Origin: DASSBR01 sp035708085
GTDB lineage: Bacteria; Pseudomonadota; Gammaproteobacteria; Natronospirales; DASSBR01
Length of the DNA stretch: 52,134 nucleotides
Assembly: GCA_035708085.1 (NCBI GenBank)
Contig: DASSTE010000034.1
Location: 1 to 52,134 of the forward strand
Direction of reading: 5' to 3'
The translations under genes and the position numbers were made by a program. Under the pieces are notes generated by a model. That model searched no databases and was not told where the DNA came from. It saw only the letters and a program-made list of their open reading frames with translations. Shown here in pieces: positions 26,717-35,128 of this stretch. Every line of letters starts with the position of its first letter. Position 1 is the stretch's first letter.

Positions 26717-27364
26717 GTGCGCAAACCATCCGGTTATTGCCGCTCCCGGCTGCTGCGGTTTTTCGGCGGCACGGGCACGGGGAGACCCTTCCTGCTGCCC
26801 ATCGCGGTGCTCGCGGCATTCTTTGTCTGTTTCCAGGCGCGCGCCGGCCTGCTGCCGCAGCCGACATCGCAGAACGCGCCGGCCGCCACTCACAGCCAGA
26901 CTTCGCAGCCCCAGAAAAAACTGTCCAAGCAGGACAAGAAGTGGCTGAAAAGCGCGCACCAGGTGAACCTCGCCGAAATGAAAACGGGCGAGGTCGGTCA
27001 GCGTCGCGCGCACGCCCATTCGGTTATCCGGGTTGCCCGGACGCTGGTTGTCGATCATCGCATGCTCGACGCGAAAGTGGCGAAGATCGCCAAGTACCTG
27101 GGCGTGAAACTGCCGAGTTCGGCATCCCTTAAGCAAAAGACCATTCTCAAGCTGATCGAGAGCCAGCAGGACATGGCTTTTGATAAGGAATGGGTGCACC
27201 AGGAAATTGACGCCCATATTGCTGCGATCGAAAAGACCAAGCGGGAGATCCACAAGGGTTCGTCGAAGAAGGTCATGCAGTTGGCCAAGCAGGCACTGCC
27301 GGTGCTGCAAAAGCATTTGCACCTGTTGCGGCTGGCTGCCGATCAAATGACCGGCGGCAAGTAG
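26717..27364 (+). CDS. DUF4142 ferritin-like exported protein (copy 4), first gene of the xoxF operon
   Basis: A 215-aa protein with GTG start 26717, chosen because AAGGAGG lies 5 bases before it. The N-terminus has a long basic region, then a hydrophobic signal (LLPIAVLAAFFVCF) cleaved near ARA (about 43). A Gln/Ser/Thr-rich stretch follows (QNAPAATHSQTSQPQKK). The DUF4142 domain then has SAHQVNLAEMKTGEVGQR, LVVDHRMLDAKVAKIAKYLG and a final LQKHLHLLRLAAD. Its stop is 50 bases before xoxF with no terminator between, so it is probably co-transcribed with the methanol dehydrogenase operon. Function unknown. Confidence 0.78.
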   Translation: MRKPSGYCRSRLLRFFGGTGTGRPFLLPIAVLAAFFVCFQARAGLLPQPTSQNAPAATHSQTSQPQKKLSKQDKKWLKSAHQVNLAEMKTGEVGQRRAHAHSVIRVARTLVVDHRMLDAKVAKIAKYLGVKLPSSASLKQKTILKLIESQQDMAFDKEWVHQEIDAHIAAIEKTKREIHKGSSKKVMQLAKQALPVLQKHLHLLRLAADQMTGGK

Positions 27365-27414
27365 CAGCCGGCTGGCAGCCAGCGAACTGATCCCGAAGAA
27401 TCATGGAGGATTCG

Positions 27415-29334
27415 ATGAAAAAAATGATTTTGATGGCCGCGGCCGCCGCGCTGTTTATCGCCTTTCACGGCGGCGCGTACGGCGCGCAGAGTCAGAACGG
27501 GAATCAGACCGGCAAGCAGCAGCAAAACCAGAATCAGGGAAACGATCAGAACAATAACAACAATGGCGGCGGCAGTCAGAACAACCTCGTCAAGCTTTCT
27601 CACGACCCGGCGCAATGGGTCATGCCGGCCAAGAATTATCACGGCACCCGGTTCAGCAAGCTGAATCAAATCAACCGCGACGATGTCAGCCACCTGCAGG
27701 TCGCCTGGACCTTTTCGACCGGAGTGCTGCGCGGCCACGAAGGCGCGCCGCTGGTGATCGGCGACACGATGTACCTCATCACGCCGTGGCCGAACATCGT
27801 TTATGCGCTCGACCTGAGGAACCAGGGCGGAATCAAGTGGAAATACAACCCGCATCCGCTGTCCGCATCCAAGGGCGTGGCCTGTTGCGACTGGGTCAAC
27901 CGCGGCATGGCCTATGCCGACGGCAAGATTTTCTTCAATACGCTCGACGATCACGTCATCGCACTGAACGCCAAGAATGGCAACCTGATCTGGAAAACGA
28001 AAGTCGGCGACATCAGCAAGGGCGAGACCATGACCATGGCGCCGCTGGTAGTGAAGGATCACGTGCTGGTCGGCAACAGCGGCGGCGAATTGGGCGTGCG
28101 CGGCTGGCTGAAGGCGCTGGACGTGAATACCGGCAAAGTCGATTGGACCGCCTATTCGACAGGGCCGGACAAGGACGTGCTGATCGGTAAAAACTTCAAT
28201 CCCTTTTATGACGAGGACCGCGGCAAGAACCTCGGCGCCAAGACCTGGCCGTCAAAGGCCGCCTGGATGATCGGCGGCGGCACCGTCTGGGGATGGATTA
28301 CCTACGACCCCGATCTGGACACCATCTATTACGGCACCGGTAATCCGGGGCCGTGGAATCCGCTGCAGCGTCCCGGTTCCAACAAGTGGACCTGCACGCT
28401 GTTCGCGCGCGACCCCGATAGCGGCATGGCGAAGTGGGCGGTGCAGTGGAATCCACACGACGAGTACGACTACGACGGCATTAACGAAAGCGTGCTGTTC
28501 AACATCAAGATTGACGGCAAGATGCGTAAGGTCCTCGCGCATCCCGATCGCAACGGCTACATGTATCTGCAGGACCGCACGACCGGCCAGATTCTGTCGG
28601 CCCAGCCGTTCATGCCGGGAGCGAACACGATTCTGAAGGTCAATCTCAAGACCGGCGCGCCGGAGTACAACCCGGCAAAGGCGCAGCAGCTCGGCAAGAT
28701 GGTCAGGAACATCTGTCCCGCCTCGACCGGCGGCAAGGACTGGCAGCCTTCCGCCTATTCGCCGATCACGCACCTGCTGTACATCCCGCACAACAACCTG
28801 TGCCAGGACGAGGAGGTCTCCACCGTCAGCTACATCGCCGGCACGCCGTACATGGGCGCGAAAGTCGCGATGAAGGCCGGCCCCGGCGGCTACCGCGGTG
28901 CGTTCACCGCATGGGATCCGGTCAAGGGGAAAATCGTCTGGTCGAAGCACGAAATGTTCCCGGTGTGGACCGGGGCGCTGGTAACCGCGGGCGGCGTCGC
29001 GTTCTACGGCACTATGAACCGCTGGTTCAAGGCCGTGGATGCAAAGACCGGACAACTGCTGTGGAAGTTCCGGGTCGGCTCAGGCATGGCAGGCCAGCCG
29101 ATTGCCTTCCGCGGCCCTGACGGACGCGAGTACATCGCCATTTATGCCGGCGTCGGCGGCTGGTCCGGCGCGGTAGTCGCCGGCAACCTTGACCCGCGCG
29201 ACCCCTACGGTGCGCTCGGCTTCGTCGGCGCGATGCAGGACCTGCCGAAGTACACGGCCAAGGGTGGCGAGCTGTACGTATTCGCGTTACCCGAAGATTT
29301 CGTCAAGCAGCAGAAGCAAGGGGGTGGCAAATGA
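27415..29334 (+). CDS. xoxF: Lanthanide-type PQQ-dependent methanol/alcohol dehydrogenase
   Basis: A 639-aa periplasmic quinoprotein that oxidises methanol or another primary alcohol and passes electrons to a c-type cytochrome. It has an eight-bladed propeller with tryptophan-docking repeats. PQQ-site features are the vicinal Cys pair C157-C158 (ACCDWVNRG), metal ligands E225 (SGGELGVRG) and N310 (GTGNPGPWN), and catalytic D352. D354, two residues on (HDEYDYDG), is the extra Asp that marks lanthanide-dependent XoxF; calcium MxaF has Ala there. The signal peptide (1-23) is followed by an unusual Gln/Asn tract (24-57). ATG 27415 was chosen because GGAGG precedes it. No PQQ synthesis genes are visible. 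Confidence 0.92.
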   Translation: MKKMILMAAAAALFIAFHGGAYGAQSQNGNQTGKQQQNQNQGNDQNNNNNGGGSQNNLVKLSHDPAQWVMPAKNYHGTRFSKLNQINRDDVSHLQVAWTFSTGVLRGHEGAPLVIGDTMYLITPWPNIVYALDLRNQGGIKWKYNPHPLSASKGVACCDWVNRGMAYADGKIFFNTLDDHVIALNAKNGNLIWKTKVGDISKGETMTMAPLVVKDHVLVGNSGGELGVRGWLKALDVNTGKVDWTAYSTGPDKDVLIGKNFNPFYDEDRGKNLGAKTWPSKAAWMIGGGTVWGWITYDPDLDTIYYGTGNPGPWNPLQRPGSNKWTCTLFARDPDSGMAKWAVQWNPHDEYDYDGINESVLFNIKIDGKMRKVLAHPDRNGYMYLQDRTTGQILSAQPFMPGANTILKVNLKTGAPEYNPAKAQQLGKMVRNICPASTGGKDWQPSAYSPITHLLYIPHNNLCQDEEVSTVSYIAGTPYMGAKVAMKAGPGGYRGAFTAWDPVKGKIVWSKHEMFPVWTGALVTAGGVAFYGTMNRWFKAVDAKTGQLLWKFRVGSGMAGQPIAFRGPDGREYIAIYAGVGGWSGAVVAGNLDPRDPYGALGFVGAMQDLPKYTAKGGELYVFALPEDFVKQQKQGGGK

Positions 29335-30260
29335 GTTCTGTTGGCATCCGCCGGCAACAGCCTGTGCCGGGAATCTTCCAGCCGCGCATTATCGCGACCG
29401 CGGTTCTCGCGGCGGCCTTCATTATCCTGATGCTTTCGGTAACTGCGCACGCCGCGCATGCCGGACCGCGGGGCGCAAAGCCGGCGCGGCCGGGCGCGGC
29501 GCTGCGCGTCTGCGCCGACCCCAATGATTTGCCGTTTTCGAACCGCGCCCTCCAGGGCTTCGAAAACAAGCTCGCCGATATGGTGGGCAAGGCATTGGGC
29601 GAGTACGTCGAATACGACTGGTGGCCGCAACGCGAGAACTTCCTGAAGTACACCCTCAACGCGCATGACTGCGACGTCATCATGGGCTGGGCAACCGGCA
29701 GCGACGCTGTACTGACGACCGCACCATACTACCGCTCAGCTTACGCGCTGGTGTATCGGGAGTCGGCACCGTATGACATTACCTCGCTTCAGAGCCCGTT
29801 GCTGAAGAAACTCCGTATCGGCGTGCACTCGATCGGCGACGACTGGGAAGACCTTCCGGGCGGCTCCGTGCTCGCCAAGCGCGGCATCGTCCGCAACGTG
29901 CGCGTGTACACCCTCTACCAGAACTACAGTCGGCCGAATCCGTCATCGGAGCTGATTAAAGCGGTGGCCGACGGCGATGTCGATGTCGCCGTCGCCTGGG
30001 GGCCGCTCGCCGGCTACTTCGCGCCGCGCCAGAAGGTCAAGCTCAAGGTCGTGCCGCTGGTACATACGCACGCGATCCTGCCGTTCCAGTTTTCCATTTC
30101 GATGGCCGTGCGCAGGGGCGACAAACAATTGCGCAACAAGCTGAATCGCTTCCTGCAGCAGCACCGCAAGGATATTCACGCACTGTTGGTCAGCTACAAC
30201 GTGCCGCTGCTGCCGCTCGACGACACGCAACAACAACGTCCCAAGGTCGCGGCGAAATGA
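29331..30260 (+). CDS. xoxJ: XoxJ/MoxJ-like periplasmic binding protein
   Basis: A 309-aa protein of the MoxJ/XoxJ group, solute-binding-protein-like partners required for maturation of the PQQ methanol dehydrogenase. A long N-region is followed by a hydrophobic signal (ATAVLAAAFIILMLSVTAHA). The family start VCADPNDLPFSN then follows, with DVIMGWATGSD, IGVHSIGDD and VDVAVAWGPLAGYF. It overlaps the xoxF stop by ATGA, which shows translational coupling. Tight placement between xoxF and the cytochrome supports the assignment. Activation of XoxF is known for the family only by genetics; mechanism is not visible here. Confidence 0.85.
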   Translation: MSSVGIRRQQPVPGIFQPRIIATAVLAAAFIILMLSVTAHAAHAGPRGAKPARPGAALRVCADPNDLPFSNRALQGFENKLADMVGKALGEYVEYDWWPQRENFLKYTLNAHDCDVIMGWATGSDAVLTTAPYYRSAYALVYRESAPYDITSLQSPLLKKLRIGVHSIGDDWEDLPGGSVLAKRGIVRNVRVYTLYQNYSRPNPSSELIKAVADGDVDVAVAWGPLAGYFAPRQKVKLKVVPLVHTHAILPFQFSISMAVRRGDKQLRNKLNRFLQQHRKDIHALLVSYNVPLLPLDDTQQQRPKVAAK

Positions 30261-30273
30261 ACGGAGAGCAATC

Positions 30274-31083
30274 ATGAGGCGACTATTCAAATTCCTGCTG
30301 GTCGCGGTTTGCGCAGTGCCCGTGGCGGCGGCACTGGGCTCAAACGGGCAGCAGAACAGCCAGCAGCAGAATCAGCAGCAGCAACAGAATCAGCAGAAGA
30401 ATCAAAACCAGCAGCAAAACAACCAGAACCAGCAGAATCAAAACAACGGCCGCCAGCAGGACAACGCGCAGCAGCCGTCGCAGGCGGGTTCGCGCCTGCA
30501 GACGCCGCGCGCCGGGACTCCGCCGCAATCCGGCTTTCATGCGCCGGCCCAGTCCGGTCAAAACCGCATGACCAATGTGCCGGTCAACCGCTACAACGTG
30601 ATTGGCGAGATGCCGCCGCCGATCGAGAATCCGTATGCCACCAGCAAAACGGCACTGATGGAAGGCAAGAAGCTGTTTAACGCGATGAACTGTGCCGGCT
30701 GCCATGGGCCTGGCGGCGGCGGCGGCATGGGTCCGGCGCTGAGCGATACGGTCTGGAAGTATGGCGACACACCCGCAGATATTTATCTTACGATCGCGCA
30801 GGGCCGACCCGGCGGCATGCCGGCCTGGGGAACCGCGCTGCCGCCGCAGGCGATCTGGGCGCTGGTGACCTACGTCAAATCGCTGCCGCGGCCGCGCACC
30901 GGCTACAACGTCGAGACGAAACTCACGGGTCCTGCGAAGCAGTCGCCTGCCAAGGCCCAGGTGCCGAAGAAACGACCGCCGCAGGGGCCGTCGGCGAAGC
31001 CGCCGAACAAGCGTTCCAACACCGTCAGTCCCCCCGGTAAGGGCAAGAAAGGAGATCAAGGCGACCAGGGAGGCCAGGGCTGA
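30274..31083 (+). CDS. xoxG: XoxG-like cytochrome c with Gln/Asn-rich linker
   Basis: A 269-aa periplasmic monohaem cytochrome c, the presumed electron acceptor of XoxF. The signal peptide (about 1-21) is followed by a Gln/Asn tract (26-67), which is almost uninterrupted. The haem motif is CAGCH (140-144), with axial Met182 in GGMPAWG and LVTYVKSLPRPR as the closing helix. The C-terminal 60 residues are a Pro/Lys/Gly-rich tail. Only the middle ~100 residues form the haem domain. ATG follows CGGAGAG, 13 bases after xoxJ; its stop shares a base with the start of subunit II. XoxG identity rests on position and fold. Confidence 0.78.
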   Translation: MRRLFKFLLVAVCAVPVAAALGSNGQQNSQQQNQQQQQNQQKNQNQQQNNQNQQNQNNGRQQDNAQQPSQAGSRLQTPRAGTPPQSGFHAPAQSGQNRMTNVPVNRYNVIGEMPPPIENPYATSKTALMEGKKLFNAMNCAGCHGPGGGGGMGPALSDTVWKYGDTPADIYLTIAQGRPGGMPAWGTALPPQAIWALVTYVKSLPRPRTGYNVETKLTGPAKQSPAKAQVPKKRPPQGPSAKPPNKRSNTVSPPGKGKKGDQGDQGGQG

Positions 31084-32123
31084 TGAAGCGCCGGCTGTCG
31101 ATTCTGCTGCCCATCGCGGCACTGCTCCTGCCGGGCGCGGCGTGGGCGGACCTGCCGATGACGTACCTGATTACCGACGGCCCGGCGGCGAATCCGCTCG
31201 CGCACCTCGGCTGGGGTCTGGCGGGTTTGTCAGTATTCGTGCTGCTGTTCATTGCGTTCGCAGTGCTGATCGGCATCTGGCGCGGACGCAAGAACTGGCC
31301 TACGGATGCAGCCGGCAGACCGAAACTGATGCGCGGTGCGAACGGCATGCCGTGGCTGGCGATCGGACTACCGGTATCGATCGTGCTGCTGTTCGGCTCG
31401 GCGGTCTGGACGTTCTTCACCCTGGCACATGTGTCAAAGCCGCCCCAGGACCCTGCCATTACGCTTGACGTAACGGCCCACCAATGGTGGTGGGAAGTGC
31501 AGTACCGGCACTACGGCCAGAAGCAGCGCACCTTCGTCACCGCCAACGCGATTCACGTGCCGGTCGGCCAGCCGGTACGCGTGCGGTTGATCAGCGCCGA
31601 TGTCATTCATTCGTTCTGGGCGCCGCAGCTGTTCGGCAAGATGGACGTGATTCCCGGCCAGACGAACATCACGTGGTTTCAGGCGAACAAAGCCGGCGTC
31701 TATCGCGGTCAGTGCACCGAGTTCTGCGGATTGCAACATGCGCACATGGCCTTTCACGTGATCGCGCAGCCACCTGCCCAGTTTCACCAGTGGTGGACGC
31801 ACCAGCTTGCGGACGCGAAGCAGCCGGTTTCGCCCGCGGCACAGCATGGAGAGAAGGTGTTTCTGCATCACTGCGCGGTCTGTCACACGGTGCGCGGCGC
31901 CGGCGGCCCGGACATCCTCGCGATGGGCAAGATGGGACCGGACCTTACTCACTTGATGAGCCGCAAGTACATTGGTGCAGGCATTCTTCCGAATACGACC
32001 GGCTATCTCGCCGCCTGGGTCGAAAACGCGCAGCACCTCAAGCCGGGCGTCGACATGCCGACCATGGACCTGACTAACCGGCAGTTGCTGGACGTAGTCG
32101 CCTATCTGCAAACGCTGAACTAG
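31083..32123 (+). CDS. coxB: Cytochrome c oxidase subunit II with fused cytochrome c (caa3 type)
   Basis: A 346-aa subunit II of a haem-copper oxidase, which accepts electrons and feeds the catalytic subunit. It has a signal peptide (MKRRLSILLPIAALLLPG) and two membrane helices. The CuA cupredoxin domain has H176 (VIHSFW) and C211, C215, H219, M222 (CTEFCGLQHAHM), all intact, plus the aromatic stretch HQWWWEV. A C-terminal cytochrome c domain has CAVCH (264-268) and a Met in GVDMPTMD. The fused cytochrome means it can take electrons straight from XoxG or another periplasmic donor. The gene overlaps xoxG by one base. Confidence 0.93.
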   Translation: MKRRLSILLPIAALLLPGAAWADLPMTYLITDGPAANPLAHLGWGLAGLSVFVLLFIAFAVLIGIWRGRKNWPTDAAGRPKLMRGANGMPWLAIGLPVSIVLLFGSAVWTFFTLAHVSKPPQDPAITLDVTAHQWWWEVQYRHYGQKQRTFVTANAIHVPVGQPVRVRLISADVIHSFWAPQLFGKMDVIPGQTNITWFQANKAGVYRGQCTEFCGLQHAHMAFHVIAQPPAQFHQWWTHQLADAKQPVSPAAQHGEKVFLHHCAVCHTVRGAGGPDILAMGKMGPDLTHLMSRKYIGAGILPNTTGYLAAWVENAQHLKPGVDMPTMDLTNRQLLDVVAYLQTLN

Positions 32124-32139
32124 GAACGGAACGCGAATA

Positions 32140-34080
32140 ATGGCCGAAATACCCACTTATCGGACGCCCGAAATCATCAGGCCGGACGAGAGCTATCTGG
32201 AAAAGCTGGAGAAGATGTGGAGCGACAAGCCCGGGCTCATCGGCTTCTTCTCTACAGTGGATCACAAGAAAATCGGCCGGCGCTATCTCGTCACCTCGTT
32301 CATCTTTCTGCTGGTCGGGGGGCTCGAAGCGCTGATCATGCGTATTCAGCTCTTTCAGCCGAACGAGCACATCATCAGCGCACATCTGTACAACGAATTG
32401 TTCAGCATGCACGGCATCACGATGATTTTCCTTTACGCCATGCCCGTGCTGTCCGGATTCGGCAATTATCTCTGGCCGTTAATTCTCGGGCAGCGCGACA
32501 TGGCGTTCCCCCGCGTGAACATGTTCACTTATTGGGTATTCCTGCTGTCAGGTATTTTCCTCTACATTGGCCTGCCGACCGGCAACGGCACGGATGTCGG
32601 CTGGTTCAACTACGTGCCGCTGGCCGGCTCCGAATACAACCCGGGGCCGGGCGTCGATATTTACGCCCTCGGCATCATCTTTTTCTGGATTTCAATCGCC
32701 GCGGGATCGGTGGTCTTTATCGCGACCATGATGCGGGCGCGCGCCCCGGGCATGTCCATCAGCCGCATTCCGATCATGATCTGGGGCACGCTGACCGCCA
32801 ATGTCGGGCTGCTGTTCGCGGTGCCGTCGGTGCTGCTGGTGTTCCTGGAGCTGTGGCTGGACCGGCGTTTCGGCACCGACTTTTTCGACGTGGCCGCAGG
32901 CGGTCATCCGATGCTGTGGCAGCACCTGTTCTGGATTTTCGGCCACCCGTGGGTTTATGCGATCGTGCTGCCCGCGATGAGCATCGTCTCGCAGTGCCTG
33001 CCCGCGCACTGCCGCAGACCGCTGGTCGGCCAGCATTGGGTGATCCTGGCGACTATTTTGACGATGGTGCTCGGCTTCGGCGTCTGGGTGCACCACATGT
33101 TCGCCACCGGGCTGCCGGTGATCGCGATGGGCTTTTTCAGCGCCGCGAGCTTCATCATCGTGATTCCGAGCGCGGTGTCGGTGTTCGCGTGGGTCGCGAC
33201 GATCTGGACCGGCCGGCCGATTTTCACGACTGCGTTCAAGTTCTTCGCGGCCGAAATCATTCTGTTCGTGATCGGCGGCGTGTCCGGCTTTATGACTGCC
33301 GCCGTGCCGCTCGACTGGGAGCTCACGGACACCTACTTCGTCGTCGCGCATATTCATTACGTGCTGATCGGCATCAACGTGTTCGCCGTCATCGGGGGTA
33401 TCTATCACTGGTTCCCGAAATTCAGCGGCAAGATGATGAGCGAGCGGCTCGGCTGGTGGAATTTCTGGCTGATGTTCATCGGTTTCAACGTCGGCTTCTT
33501 TCCAATGCATATCACCGGCCTGTTGGGGATGCCACGGCGCGTCTACACCTATCCGGCCGGGCTCGGCTGGACCTGGTCCAACATGGTCACGACGATCGGG
33601 GCGTTTATTTTCGCCATCGGCGTGGGGGTGTTCGTGTTCAACGTGGTGCGCAGCCTGAAAGCGGGCGCGAAAGCGCCGGCAAATCCCTGGGATGCCGATA
33701 CGCTGGAGTGGACGACCTCCTCGCCGCCGCCGCATTACAACTTCGGCGTGATCCCGCGCGTCGGCAGCATGCATCCGCTCTGGGAAGAGCGCCTGCGGAT
33801 GGACGAGACCGGCAAGACCATTCTCGACGAAGGCCCGGCGCTCGACGAGGAACACGAGATGTTCGGCACGACCATCATGGACGGCGATCCCGACGTGATT
33901 CTCAAGGAGCCGGGACACTCGTTCGCGCCGATCATCATGGCGCTGCTGCTCGCCGGTATGTTTATCGGCATGCTGCTGGAATGGTGGTGGATTTCGGGAG
34001 CGGCGGTCATCGCGATGATTCCCGCGATGCTGTACTGGTTCTGGCCGTCGCCCGAAGTCGGCCGCGCGGCGGAGGGTTGA
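32140..34080 (+). CDS. coxA: Cytochrome c oxidase subunit I, divergent, with C-terminal extension
   Basis: A 646-aa catalytic subunit with 12 core helices plus two extra near the C-terminus. Haem/copper ligands are all present: H91, H269, H318, H319, H404 and H406, and the cross-link Tyr273 (HPWVY). The D-channel entry Asp is D120 (GQRDMAFP). However the usual channel Glu of HPEVY is Trp271, and the K-channel Lys of PTGIKVF is Ser347 (PSAVSVF). The C-terminal ~130 residues include a charged loop and a hydrophobic hairpin (MALLLAGMFIGMLL). Oxygen reduction is expected; how protons reach the site is unclear. Starts after GGAACGGAAC. Confidence 0.93.
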   Translation: MAEIPTYRTPEIIRPDESYLEKLEKMWSDKPGLIGFFSTVDHKKIGRRYLVTSFIFLLVGGLEALIMRIQLFQPNEHIISAHLYNELFSMHGITMIFLYAMPVLSGFGNYLWPLILGQRDMAFPRVNMFTYWVFLLSGIFLYIGLPTGNGTDVGWFNYVPLAGSEYNPGPGVDIYALGIIFFWISIAAGSVVFIATMMRARAPGMSISRIPIMIWGTLTANVGLLFAVPSVLLVFLELWLDRRFGTDFFDVAAGGHPMLWQHLFWIFGHPWVYAIVLPAMSIVSQCLPAHCRRPLVGQHWVILATILTMVLGFGVWVHHMFATGLPVIAMGFFSAASFIIVIPSAVSVFAWVATIWTGRPIFTTAFKFFAAEIILFVIGGVSGFMTAAVPLDWELTDTYFVVAHIHYVLIGINVFAVIGGIYHWFPKFSGKMMSERLGWWNFWLMFIGFNVGFFPMHITGLLGMPRRVYTYPAGLGWTWSNMVTTIGAFIFAIGVGVFVFNVVRSLKAGAKAPANPWDADTLEWTTSSPPPHYNFGVIPRVGSMHPLWEERLRMDETGKTILDEGPALDEEHEMFGTTIMDGDPDVILKEPGHSFAPIIMALLLAGMFIGMLLEWWWISGAAVIAMIPAMLYWFWPSPEVGRAAEG

Positions 34081-34083
34081 GTT

Positions 34084-34692
34084 ATGGCTGAGCCGGGACT
34101 CATCGTCGATCGCCCGCTACCGGTTGGCACCGCCGGGCGCCGCAACCCGGGCTGGTGGGGCGTCGTCCTGCTGATCGCCAGCGAGGGCGCACTATTCGCC
34201 TACCTGTTTTTCAGCTTTTACTACCTGCAGTCGATGGCGGACAACGTCTGGCCACCGAGCGGCAAGCCGCCGTTGCCGTATGCGCTCGGCACCACCGGCG
34301 CGTTCTTTGTCAGCGGCTTTTTGATGTGGTTCGCTGAGCGCGGCATTCGCCGGGACATCAAGTGGCGGCTGTGGCTGGGTCTCTCGGTGTCGGCGCTGAT
34401 CGGCATCTCGTATGTGCTGCTGCAACTGGTCGACTGGAGCAACGAACCGTTTGCCTTCAACTCCGGTGCCTACAGCTCGCTGTTCTACACCATCACCGGC
34501 CTGCATATGGTGCACGCGATCGTCGGCGTGCTCGGGTTCCTGGCGATACTCATGTGGAGTGCGATGGGCTACGTCACCAAGGATCGACATGTCGCGGTCA
34601 CGGTGATGGCGCTGTACTGGTACTTCATTATCGTCGTCTGGATCGGCATCATGGCGACGTTCTACATTCTGCCTTACGTTACGCCGCGATGA
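34084..34692 (+). CDS. coxC: Cytochrome c oxidase subunit III
   Basis: A 202-aa subunit III with five membrane helices, as in the short bacterial form. Typical segments are GWWGVVLLIASEGALFAYLF, a central LFYTITGLHMVHAIVG and final YWYFIIVVWIGIMATFYILP. The Glu of the first helix is the conserved one. It begins 3 bases after subunit I and precedes a small membrane protein. It stabilises subunit I and is expected in the same inner-membrane complex. Confidence 0.92.
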   Translation: MAEPGLIVDRPLPVGTAGRRNPGWWGVVLLIASEGALFAYLFFSFYYLQSMADNVWPPSGKPPLPYALGTTGAFFVSGFLMWFAERGIRRDIKWRLWLGLSVSALIGISYVLLQLVDWSNEPFAFNSGAYSSLFYTITGLHMVHAIVGVLGFLAILMWSAMGYVTKDRHVAVTVMALYWYFIIVVWIGIMATFYILPYVTPR

Positions 34693-34699
34693 GGGTGTC

Positions 34700-35128
34700 A
34701 TGAGCGAATATAGAGACACAGTCCCGAAATCCGGCGAGCCGATTACGCCGGAGCGCGAGCCGATCGGTTTTGTGCTTGGTTTCGCCGTCCTCGGCGCGCC
34801 TGCCGCGTGGTCGCTGCAACTGCTGATTCAGTATGCGTTGGCGAGCCATGCCTGTTATCCGAACAACGTACCGCTGTCCGCGCCGCTCTGGAGCTTCACG
34901 TGGTGGATGCTGATCGGCATTGAGCTGATTGCGCTGATCGCAGCCGGCCTCGGGATGTTCTTTTCCCTCAGCAAGTGGATGGAGTACCGCTTCATCGACG
35001 CGACGCAAACGGGTCTGCGGCGCAACCAATACCTGTCGCGATGGGCGTTGCTGACGACCAGCCTGTTTTCCATCGCGATCATTTTCACGATCGTCATGAT
35101 ATTCATCGAGCCGATATGCGACGTTTAA
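34700..35128 (+). CDS. Small oxidase-operon membrane protein
   Basis: A 142-aa protein with three hydrophobic segments (FVLGFAVLGAPAAWSLQLLI, WWMLIGIELIALIAAGLGMF, TTSLFSIAIIFTIVMIFI) and a cytoplasmic-looking charged N-terminus. I do not recognise a family. It starts 8 bases after subunit III behind GAGGGTG and overlaps the following CtaG-cytochrome gene by 13 bases. That makes an accessory or assembly subunit of the oxidase likely. It has no haem or copper motif. Confidence 0.65.
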   Translation: MSEYRDTVPKSGEPITPEREPIGFVLGFAVLGAPAAWSLQLLIQYALASHACYPNNVPLSAPLWSFTWWMLIGIELIALIAAGLGMFFSLSKWMEYRFIDATQTGLRRNQYLSRWALLTTSLFSIAIIFTIVMIFIEPICDV

